Part shown: piece by piece, positions 1 to 5,630 of the stretch | Layout of the letters: each line of letters opens with the position of its first letter | Position numbering within the stretch: the stretch's first letter is position 1 | Source of the DNA: Burkholderiales bacterium | GTDB taxonomy: Bacteria > Pseudomonadota > Gammaproteobacteria > Burkholderiales > Burkholderiaceae_C | DNA length: 6,869 nt | Reading direction: 5' to 3' | Assembly: GCA_025354615.1 (NCBI GenBank) | Contig: JANXMO010000410.1 | Span: 1-6,869, forward strand | Notes under the pieces: generated by a model | Seen by the model: the letters and a program-made list of their open reading frames with translations, nothing else | What the model was told of the DNA's origin: nothing | The model's database searches: none | Position numbers and translations under genes: made by a program

Positions 1-1124
1 TGCACCTGGCGGTGCAGCGTGTGCTCGCTGCGGCCTTCGCTTTGCAGCTGGCCGACGATCTGCTTGACGTCCTGGCTGCGGCGGCGGTCGGCCACCAGCA
101 CGGCGTCAGGTGTTTCGACCACCACGATGTTGTCGAGGCCAACCACGCTGACCAACCGGCTGGTGGCGTGCACCAGCGTGTTGCGGCTGTCGCGCACCAT
201 CGTGTCGCCGTGGCTGGCATTGCCGGCGGCGTCTTTGTCGCTGACGTCCCAGACCGCGTCCCAGGCGCCCAGGTCGGACCAGCCGGCGTTCAGCGGCACC
301 ATGCGCAGGCCGAAGGCGTCGGAACCGGGGCAGCGCTCCATCACCGCGTAGTCGACCGACTCGCTGGGAATGGCCTCGAAGGCCGCGCGCTCGGGCCGGA
401 CGAAGCCGGCGTCGCTGCTGCGCCCATCCCAGGCCAATTGCGTTGCATCGGCGATATCGGGTCGGAACTGCTGCAGCGCCTTCAGCCAGACCGAAGCGCG
501 CACCACGAAGATGCCGCTGTTCCAGTAATAGTCGCCCTGCTCGACATAGCGCTGGGCGGTGGCCAGGTCGGGTTTTTCAACGAATTCAGCCACTCGCCAC
601 TCGTCTTTGCTGCCGGTGTTGCTGCAGCGCAGGTAGCCGAAGCCGGTTTCCGGCCGGTCCGGGGCAATGCCCAGCGTGACGATGGCGCCGCCGGCGGCCG
701 TGCGCACCGCCTGCTGCAGCGCCGCGGTGAACGCCGGTTCATCGACGTAAACGTGGTCGGCGGCGGTTACCACCAATACCGGGTCGGCGCCGTCAACGGT
801 GGCGTGCAGGGCCGCCAGCGTCATTGCCGGGGCCGTGTTGCGCCCTGTGGGTTCAAGCAACACCGCGGCCGGCTGCAGCGGCAGTTCACGTAATTGATCC
901 AGCACCAGGAAGCGGTGTTCTTCGTTACCAACAACGACGGGTGCCGCGACCGCAATGTCGGCCGCGCCCAGTGTGGTCAGCCGGGCCGCGGCCTGTTGGA
1001 ACAGGCTGCGGTTGCCGTCGCGCAGCACCAGGAATTGTTTCGGGTACTGCGCGCGCGACAGCGGCCACAGCCGGGTGCCGCTGCCGCCGGCCATGATGAC
1101 GGGGGTGACGTTGATCAAGCTCAT
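1..1124 (-). CDS. manC: Mannose-1-phosphate guanylyltransferase, type II (N-terminal nucleotidyltransferase domain; 3' end outside window)
   Basis: This cytoplasmic enzyme makes GDP-mannose from mannose-1-phosphate and GTP, feeding gmd and fcl just upstream. The frame stays open from the ATG at 1124 to the window edge, giving 374 residues. Visible motifs are the nucleotide-binding signature AGGSGTRLWPLSR (12-24) with its PKQF (28-31), EPTGRNTAPA (91-100), AADH (121-124), FVEKP (181-185), WNSGIF (201-206) and GWSDLGAW (281-288). The last visible residues, EHTLHRQV, match the linker where ManC/AlgA/XanB proteins (about 470-480 aa) enter the cupin-type phosphomannose isomerase domain, so a bifunctional enzyme is expected but its second half is not seen. 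The ATG at 1124 puts the signature at the usual distance from the N-terminus. An in-frame GTG at 1160 that overlaps the fcl stop is a possible alternative. No Shine-Dalgarno site precedes the ATG. The function is very secure; the C-terminal domain is inferred. Confidence 0.95.
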   Translation of the reverse strand, partial: MSLINVTPVIMAGGSGTRLWPLSRAQYPKQFLVLRDGNRSLFQQAAARLTTLGAADIAVAAPVVVGNEEHRFLVLDQLRELPLQPAAVLLEPTGRNTAPAMTLAALHATVDGADPVLVVTAADHVYVDEPAFTAALQQAVRTAAGGAIVTLGIAPDRPETGFGYLRCSNTGSKDEWRVAEFVEKPDLATAQRYVEQGDYYWNSGIFVVRASVWLKALQQFRPDIADATQLAWDGRSSDAGFVRPERAAFEAIPSESVDYAVMERCPGSDAFGLRMVPLNAGWSDLGAWDAVWDVSDKDAAGNASHGDTMVRDSRNTLVHATSRLVSVVGLDNIVVVETPDAVLVADRRRSQDVKQIVGQLQSEGRSEHTLHRQV

Positions 1125-1156
1125 GGGAAGAGGAGGGCGGAAGTTCGAAAAGGGGT
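1125..1156 (-). other. fcl-manC gap ending in a pyrimidine tract
   Basis: The 32-bp gap carries a TTCGAA palindrome and, directly before the manC ATG, an almost pure pyrimidine stretch (minus strand TTCCGCCCTCCTCTTCCC, 1142-1125). This is the opposite of a normal Shine-Dalgarno region. No promoter or terminator could be recognised. manC translation may depend on coupling to fcl or start at the GTG at 1160. Confidence 0.5.
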
Positions 1157-2137
1157 TCACAGGCCGGCGGCCACAAATTCCGCATAGGCGTTGCGCAAGC
1201 CGTCGGCCAGCGCGGTGCGCGCCGTCCAGCCGGTACGGGTCAGCAGGCTGACGTCCATCAGCTTGCGCGGCGTGCCGTCGGGCTTGCTGGCGTCGAAAAC
1301 GATATCGCCGGTGAAGCCGGTCGTCTTCCGCACCTGCTCCGCCAGCTCGGCGATCGTCACATCATGGCCGACGCCGATGTTGACCAACGGCGGCTCGAAG
1401 CGGCCGCTGACGCTTTCGTCGCTGCCCAGCAGCGCGGTGTAATGCGCGTCGTCCAGCTGCATCAGGTAGACGCAGGCGTCCGCCATGTCATCGCTGTAGA
1501 GAAACTCACGACGTGGCGTGCCGGTGCCCCACACGGTGACGCTGCGCTCACCGCGCTGCACCGCTTCGTGGAACTTGCGCAGCAGCGCCGGGATGACGTG
1601 GCTGTGCGTCGGGTGGTAGTTGTCACCCGGGCCGTAGAGGTTGGTCGGCATGGCTGCCAGGTACTTTGTGCCGTACTGCCGGTTGTAGCTCCAGCACATC
1701 TCGATGCCGGCGATCTTGGCCAGCGCGTACGGCCGGTTGGTGGGCTCGAGCGGGCCGCTGAGCAGGCTGCTTTCCCGCATCGGCTGCGGCGCCAGGCGCG
1801 GGTAGATGCAGCTGGAGCCAAGGAACATCAGCCGTTTGACGCCGGCCAGATGGGCAGCGTGAATGACGTTGCCCTGAATCGCCAGGTTGTCGCGGATGAA
1901 CTCGGCCGGCAGCGTGTTGTTGGCGACGATGCCGCCGACCTTGGCCGCGGCCAGAAACACGTGGTCGGGCCGCTCGGCCTCGAAGAAGGCGCGGGTAGCG
2001 CGTTCGTCGGTCAAGTCGAGTTCGGCATGCGTGCGCGTCACCACCCGGGTGTGGCCGGCGGCGCGCAGTCGGCGCATCAGTGCCGAGCCGACCAGGCCGC
2101 GGTGGCCGGCGACGTAAATTTTGTCGTCGGGGTGCAT
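1157..2137 (-). CDS. fcl: GDP-L-fucose synthase (GDP-4-keto-6-deoxy-D-mannose 3,5-epimerase/4-reductase)
   Basis: This cytoplasmic NADPH-dependent extended SDR enzyme epimerises and then reduces the product of Gmd to GDP-L-fucose (also called wcaG). The protein is 326 aa, close to the family's roughly 310-330. The cofactor loop is [11 protein letters not shown] (10-20), the family form of the Rossmann glycine motif. The catalytic serine lies in LGSSCIYP (S108, with C110 the likely acid/base cysteine), Y137 and K141 form the YxxxK pair (YALAK), and H180 in [13 protein letters not shown] matches the histidine known from E. coli Fcl. [12 protein letters not shown] (203-214) and [15 protein letters not shown] (281-295) are further family signatures. 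A stretch at about 230-250 before LVNIG is longer than in E. coli; I recall this in beta-proteobacterial homologues, but this is from memory. The ATG lies 7 bp after the gmd stop with AAGG at good spacing, so the two are almost certainly co-translated. Confidence 0.97.
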   Translation of the reverse strand: MHPDDKIYVAGHRGLVGSALMRRLRAAGHTRVVTRTHAELDLTDERATRAFFEAERPDHVFLAAAKVGGIVANNTLPAEFIRDNLAIQGNVIHAAHLAGVKRLMFLGSSCIYPRLAPQPMRESSLLSGPLEPTNRPYALAKIAGIEMCWSYNRQYGTKYLAAMPTNLYGPGDNYHPTHSHVIPALLRKFHEAVQRGERSVTVWGTGTPRREFLYSDDMADACVYLMQLDDAHYTALLGSDESVSGRFEPPLVNIGVGHDVTIAELAEQVRKTTGFTGDIVFDASKPDGTPRKLMDVSLLTRTGWTARTALADGLRNAYAEFVAAGL

Positions 2138-2150
2138 GGCCGCCTTACTC
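2138..2150 (-). promoter_or_regulatory. Ribosome binding site of fcl overlapping the gmd stop
   Basis: The minus strand reads GAGTAAGGCGGCC before the fcl ATG. The AAGG core at 2146-2143 overlaps the gmd TAA and sits five bases from the start codon. The tight packing fits co-translation of the two GDP-fucose enzymes. Confidence 0.55.
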
Positions 2151-3272
2151 GTTGTAGTCGTAGGCCTGGAAGCCGGCCAGCTTGACCAGGCTGTCGCGCC
2201 GCGCGGCCATGTAGTCGGCCTGCACCATTTCGCGCACCAGCTCGGGCAAGGTGATCTTGGGCACCCAACCGAGTTTTTCTTTTGCCTTGCTGGGGTCGCC
2301 GAGCAGCGTTTCCACTTCCGTGGGCCGGTAATAGCGCGGGTCGACCCGCACGATCACCTCGCCTGGTTTGCACTTGGCTTTGAGTTCGCCGTCCACCGGC
2401 TCGACGCTTGTCACCGTGCCCACTTCGCGATCGCCTTCACCGCTGAATTTGAGCGTCACGCCCAACTCGCGCGCGGCGAATTCAACGAACTGGCGCACGC
2501 TGTACTGCACGCCGGTGGCGATGACGAAGTCTTCGGCCACGTCTTGCTGCAACATCAGCCACTGCATTTCGACGTAGTCTTTGGCGTGGCCCCAGTCACG
2601 CAGCGCGCTCATGTTGCCGAGGTAAAGGCAATCCTGAAGCCCCAGGGCGATGCGCGACATGGCGCGGGTGATCTTGCGCGTGACGAAGGTTTCGCCGCGC
2701 AGTGGGCTCTCATGGTTGAACAGCACGCCGTTGCAGGCGTACAGGCCATAGGCCTCGCGGTAGTTGACGGTGATCCAGTAGCCGTACAGCTTGGCCACGG
2801 CATACGGGCTGCGTGGGTAGAAGGGCGTGGTTTCCTTCTGCGGTGTTTCCTGCACCAGGCCGTAGAGCTCGGAGGTTGACGCCTGATAAAACCGTGTTTT
2901 CTTCTCGAGCCCGAGGATGCGGATGGCTTCCAGGATGCGCAGCGTGCCGATGCCGTCGGCATTCGCCGTGTACTCGGGCGTTTCGAAGCTGACGGCCACG
3001 TGGCTCATCGCCGCCAGGTTGTAGATCTCGTCGGGCTGCACCTGCTGCACGATGCGGATCAGGTTGGTGCTGTCGGTCAGGTCGCCGTAGTGCAGCTTGA
3101 AGCGCGGGTGATCGACGTGAGGGTCCTGGTACAGGTGGTCGATGCGGTCGGTGTTGAAGAGCGAACTGCGGCGCTTGATGCCGTGGACTTCATAGCCTTT
3201 GCCAAGCAGCAGCTCGGCCAGATAGGCACCGTCCTGGCCGGTCACGCCGGTGATGAGGGCAACTTTGCTCAT
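2145..3272 (-). CDS. gmd: GDP-mannose 4,6-dehydratase
   Basis: This cytoplasmic NADP-dependent SDR enzyme converts GDP-D-mannose to GDP-4-keto-6-deoxy-D-mannose, the first committed step to GDP-L-fucose. It is 375 aa, against 373 in E. coli Gmd, and aligns by eye along its whole length with the colanic-acid type. Visible motifs are [12 protein letters not shown] (7-18, cofactor loop), the RR pair in GIKRRSS (31-37) that fits NADP preference, [14 protein letters not shown] (84-97), the catalytic set T133 and E135 in QASTSELYG with Y157 and K161 in [39 protein letters not shown] and [18 protein letters not shown]. No key residue is missing. The same intermediate could feed other 6-deoxy sugars, but fcl next door points to fucose. 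The ATG at 3272 gives the standard N-terminus, although no clear Shine-Dalgarno site precedes it. The gap to galE is 60 bp. Confidence 0.98.
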   Translation of the reverse strand: MSKVALITGVTGQDGAYLAELLLGKGYEVHGIKRRSSLFNTDRIDHLYQDPHVDHPRFKLHYGDLTDSTNLIRIVQQVQPDEIYNLAAMSHVAVSFETPEYTANADGIGTLRILEAIRILGLEKKTRFYQASTSELYGLVQETPQKETTPFYPRSPYAVAKLYGYWITVNYREAYGLYACNGVLFNHESPLRGETFVTRKITRAMSRIALGLQDCLYLGNMSALRDWGHAKDYVEMQWLMLQQDVAEDFVIATGVQYSVRQFVEFAARELGVTLKFSGEGDREVGTVTSVEPVDGELKAKCKPGEVIVRVDPRYYRPTEVETLLGDPSKAKEKLGWVPKITLPELVREMVQADYMAARRDSLVKLAGFQAYDYNE

Positions 3273-3332
3273 GTCGTTTGCGGTCTGGATTCAAAAAAAG
3301 GAGGGTGCATTGTCGTGTGCGCGGGCGGTTGG
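3273..3332 (-). other. galE-gmd intergenic gap with a seven-T run
   Basis: This 60-bp gap is the largest in the operon. Read on the minus strand it contains a run of seven T at 3299-3293 preceded by CACCCTCC. No GC-rich stem precedes the run, so I do not call a terminator. No convincing -35/-10 pair is visible. A 13-codon open frame (3310-3269, [13 protein letters not shown]) ends in a TGA that overlaps the gmd ATG; it has no Shine-Dalgarno site of its own and is listed only as a possible leader. Confidence 0.35.
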
Positions 3333-4373
3333 TCAGGCGGGTGCTGCGTCAGCATGGGCATAGCCTTGAGGATTCTGGTGTTGCCAACGCCAGCTGTCGG
3401 CGCACATGGCGTCGATGCCGCGCGTGGCCTGCCAGCCCAGCACGGCCTTGGCGCGCGATGCATCGGCATAGCAGGCGGCCACATCGCCGGGGCGGCGGGC
3501 CACGACGTCATAGGGAATGGGCCGGCCGCTGGCGCGCTCGAAAGCGCGAATCAACTCCAGCACGCTGCAGCCGCGCCCGGTGCCCAGGTTGACCGTGACC
3601 GAGCGGCCGCCGGTATCGAGCAGGTGGCGCAGCGCCGCGACGTGGCCGCCGGCCAGGTCTTCGACGTGAATGTAGTCGCGCACGCCGGTGCCGTCGGGTG
3701 TGTCGTAATCGTTGCCGAACACCTGCAGTCGGGCGCGCTGGCCTACCGCCACCTGTGTGATGTAAGGCATCAGGTTGTTGGGCGTGCCGCGCGGGTCTTC
3801 GCCGATCAAGCCGCTCTCATGCGCACCCACCGGGTTGAAGTAGCGCAGCAGCGCTACTCGCCACGACGCATCGGCGGCTTCAACGTCGCGCAAGATGTTC
3901 TCGCCCATCAACTTGGTGGCGCCATAAGGGCTGGTGGTGGCCAACACGGCCTCCTCGGTGAGCGGCAGGGTTTCGGGCCGGCCATAGACCGTGGCGCTGG
4001 AGCTGAACACCAGCGTCTTGCAGCCCTGGGCGGCCATCACCTCGGCCACGTTCAGCAGCCCGCCGATGTTGTTGCGGTAATAGGCCAGCGGCTGGGCCGC
4101 GCTTTCGCCCACGGCCTTGAAGGCCGCGAAGTGCACCACCGCGGCGATCTGGTGGCGCTCGAACAGCGCTTGCAGCGCGCGGGCGTCGCCCACGTCGCCG
4201 CGCTCGAATGCCGGTGTCTGGCCGCCCAGCTGCGCAAGCCGCGGCAGCACTTCAGGCGAGCTGTTCGAGAAGTCGTCCAGGCCGATGACGTTGAAACCGG
4301 CCTGCCACAGCGCCAGCCACGTGTGCGACGCGATGTAGCCGGTCGCTCCCGTCAGCAGGATGGTCGACTTCAT
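3333..4373 (-). CDS. galE: UDP-glucose 4-epimerase
   Basis: This cytoplasmic NAD-dependent extended SDR enzyme interconverts UDP-glucose and UDP-galactose, giving galactose donors for the polymer. From the ATG at 4373 the protein is 346 aa, normal for GalE. Motifs are TGATGYIASHT (8-18, NAD loop), the acidic pair in GLDDFSNSS (31-39), VVHFAAFKAVGES (79-91), YYRNNIGG (98-105), FSSSATVYG (123-131) with the catalytic Ser/Thr region, Y150 and K154 in SPYGATK, RYFNPVGAHESG and RDYIHVEDLAGGH. The third glycine of GxxGxxG is alanine (A15), while the rest of the catalytic set is intact. The frame is open upstream to an ATG at 4469, but that start would add 32 residues of non-family sequence inside epsL. 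The 4373 start overlaps the epsL stop as ATGA and has no Shine-Dalgarno site, suggesting translational coupling. UDP-glucuronate or UDP-GlcNAc epimerase specificity is less likely but not excluded. Confidence 0.93.
   Translation of the reverse strand: MKSTILLTGATGYIASHTWLALWQAGFNVIGLDDFSNSSPEVLPRLAQLGGQTPAFERGDVGDARALQALFERHQIAAVVHFAAFKAVGESAAQPLAYYRNNIGGLLNVAEVMAAQGCKTLVFSSSATVYGRPETLPLTEEAVLATTSPYGATKLMGENILRDVEAADASWRVALLRYFNPVGAHESGLIGEDPRGTPNNLMPYITQVAVGQRARLQVFGNDYDTPDGTGVRDYIHVEDLAGGHVAALRHLLDTGGRSVTVNLGTGRGCSVLELIRAFERASGRPIPYDVVARRPGDVAACYADASRAKAVLGWQATRGIDAMCADSWRWQHQNPQGYAHADAAPA
4370..4373 (-). promoter_or_regulatory. ATGA stop-start overlap coupling epsL and galE
   Basis: The TGA of epsL and the ATG of galE share bases in ATGA on the minus strand. 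No purine-rich Shine-Dalgarno site lies ahead of the galE ATG (the upstream bases read ATCACGCTCCA), so re-initiation by ribosomes that finish epsL is the likely route of galE translation. The overlap is seen directly; coupling is inferred. Confidence 0.7.
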
Positions 4374-5578
4374 TGGAGCGTGATTTGCGCCGTGCAACCC
4401 GCCACGCGGGTGCTGTAGGGCGATGACAGCACGCCTGCGGCGCTGCGTCTTTCGCCCGTCAGCGAGCATGACAGCAGCACATTGCGCAGCGGTGCATAGC
4501 TGGCGCCCAGCGACGCGCCGTTGACCGTGTCGTTGCCTTGCTGCGCACCGTTGACCAGCGAGCGACGCGCGGTGCGCACGCCGGCCGTCAAGCGGATTTT
4601 GCTGGTCAACGCATAGGCGCTGTCGACCGCCAGCGTGTCGACGATCTGGCTGGTGTCGCCGATGCCGCGCACTTGCTGGCCGTTGAAGTTGAAAAAGCCG
4701 CTTTCAGCGCCGGTATCACGGCTGGCCCAGGTGGTGAACTGCAGCCGGCCAGTGGCCTGGTAGGCCCAGCTGAGGTAGCCGGTTGCGCCTGAAAAATCAC
4801 GCCCCGAAGCGGCGCCGTCAACCGTTTGCCGGCCAACGCTCAAGCGGCCGTTGATGGTGCTCAACCCGCTGGGCACCCAGGTGCCGGTGAAGTCGATGTC
4901 GCGGCGGTTGAAACTGCCGCCGTTGCCTTCGTAATCGCCGCGCGTCAACCGCAAGGCGGTGCCCAGGGTCAGGGCGCCGCTCGGCCGGTAATTGACGCCC
5001 AGGCTGACGGCGTTCTGCGTCAGACCGTTGGCTTGATAAGTTGGATCGGAATATGTCAAATTGCGATGGGTCAGCGAGCCTTGCAGCGACACCAATGACG
5101 CCAGGCCGTACTGCACGCTGGCCAAGGCCTGGTTGCTTTTTTCGATGTTGCGGTTGGTCGTGCCCGTTGCGTTGCCAGCGCCGTAATTGATCAAGCTGCT
5201 GCTGCCGGAAAAGCTCAACGTGCCCGAGAGTTTGTTGATCGTCGACCAATCGAGCCCGGCGTTGAGGCCATAGCTGGTGTTGTCGAGCTGCGTCAGGTTT
5301 TGGTAGCGGTTGTTGCGCACCACGCCGTTGGCATACAGCCGCTGGCGGCCGATCGGCTGGTCGAAGCCTGCCAGCGCACCCAGGCTGTAAATGCTGTCGG
5401 CAGTGGCGCCAGGCAGTCGAAAGACGTTCGAGTCACGGGTGTATGAAGCCGTTGCGCCGATGTAGTAAGGACTGGTTTCAGCCTGAGCACTGGTCACGCA
5501 GACGAAGCTCAAAGCCAGGCCCGGCGCCAGGCGCAAAAGCCGGTAGGGAAGGGCGGTGCACGACAAAGGGGGGCGCAT
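4370..5578 (-). CDS. epsL: EpsL-type outer-membrane beta-barrel protein of an exopolysaccharide locus
   Basis: This is a predicted outer-membrane protein of 402 aa. Residues 1-33 form a Sec signal peptide with a basic stretch, a hydrophobic core and an AQA cleavage site before E34. The mature part is rich in Gly, Ser, Thr, Asn and alternating polar/nonpolar strands, for example SLGVNYRPSGALTLGTALRL and STINGRLSVGRQTV, as expected of a transmembrane beta-barrel. Near the mature N-terminus, YTRDSNVFRLP (46-56) resembles the conserved start of EpsL proteins from exosortase (XrtB/PEP-CTERM) associated polysaccharide operons. EpsL is known from methanolan loci, and its exact role is not settled; secretion of the polymer or docking at the outer membrane is plausible. 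The mature chain has only two cysteines (C371, C395), and it ends in Gln instead of Phe. The frame is open upstream to 5737, inside the transferase gene, but the ATG at 5578 has a good GGAG site and a proper signal peptide. Family assignment is from memory; a generic beta-barrel is the alternative. Confidence 0.78.
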   Translation of the reverse strand: MRPPLSCTALPYRLLRLAPGLALSFVCVTSAQAETSPYYIGATASYTRDSNVFRLPGATADSIYSLGALAGFDQPIGRQRLYANGVVRNNRYQNLTQLDNTSYGLNAGLDWSTINKLSGTLSFSGSSSLINYGAGNATGTTNRNIEKSNQALASVQYGLASLVSLQGSLTHRNLTYSDPTYQANGLTQNAVSLGVNYRPSGALTLGTALRLTRGDYEGNGGSFNRRDIDFTGTWVPSGLSTINGRLSVGRQTVDGAASGRDFSGATGYLSWAYQATGRLQFTTWASRDTGAESGFFNFNGQQVRGIGDTSQIVDTLAVDSAYALTSKIRLTAGVRTARRSLVNGAQQGNDTVNGASLGASYAPLRNVLLSCSLTGERRSAAGVLSSPYSTRVAGCTAQITLQ

Positions 5579-5590
5579 GGGAATCTCCGG
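5579..5590 (-). promoter_or_regulatory. Shine-Dalgarno site that fixes the epsL start
   Basis: On the minus strand CCGGAG ends six bases before the ATG at 5578 (GGAG at 5588-5585). It is the clearest ribosome binding site in the window and supports 5578 over the longer open frame that reaches 5737, as does the signal peptide that begins there. Confidence 0.75.
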
Positions 5591-5613
5591 GTGAAGTCGA
5601 GGCGGAACAAATG

Positions 5614-5626
5614 GCGCGGGCCGCGC
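5614..5626 (-). other. Short GC-only inverted repeat after the sugar-transferase stop
   Basis: The 13-base stretch GCGCGGCCCGCGC (minus strand) can fold into a five-pair stem with a three-base loop. It begins five bases after the TAG of the transferase gene and lies within the 52-bp gap ahead of epsL. No T-run follows (the next bases are CCATTTGTTCC), so it is not a canonical intrinsic terminator. It could act as a weak attenuator or mRNA 3'-end stabiliser, or be a chance product of high GC. Confidence 0.3.
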
Positions 5627-5630
5627 AATG

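Noticed and set aside
12..893. A 293-codon open frame on the plus strand
   Set aside because: It is antisense to manC, which is read with many conserved motifs on the minus strand. The composition is low-complexity Ala/Val/Gly/His with no domain.
1364..2185. A 273-codon open frame on the plus strand
   Set aside because: It is antisense to fcl, whose catalytic residues are intact on the minus strand.
2670..2720. [12 protein letters not shown] in Gmd instead of the E. coli [12 protein letters not shown]
   Set aside because: Leucine at this position is, as I recall, common in bacterial GDP-mannose dehydratase/reductase relatives, and the conserved Arg-Gly and TRK remain.
2121..2879. A 252-codon open frame on the plus strand
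   Set aside because: It is antisense to the C-terminal two thirds of gmd and has no family resemblance.
3293..3299. Seven-T run (minus strand) as part of an intrinsic terminator
   Set aside because: No GC-rich inverted repeat lies just upstream of the run in the direction of transcription.
3000..4418. A 472-codon open frame on the plus strand
   Set aside because: It lies antisense to gmd, galE and the end of epsL, all of which have full sets of family motifs. Its translation is rich in Ala, Gly, Arg, His and Val without any recognisable domain, the usual result of antisense reading in high-GC genes.
4374..4469. Longer N-terminus for GalE
   Set aside because: The extra 32 residues are out-of-frame epsL sequence, rich in Arg and His, and GalE proteins begin just before the TGxxG motif.
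5488..5510. Lipoprotein signal at Cys27 of the EpsL-type protein
   Set aside because: The residues before the cysteine (S-F-V-C) do not form a lipobox, and a standard AQA signal peptidase I site follows six residues later.
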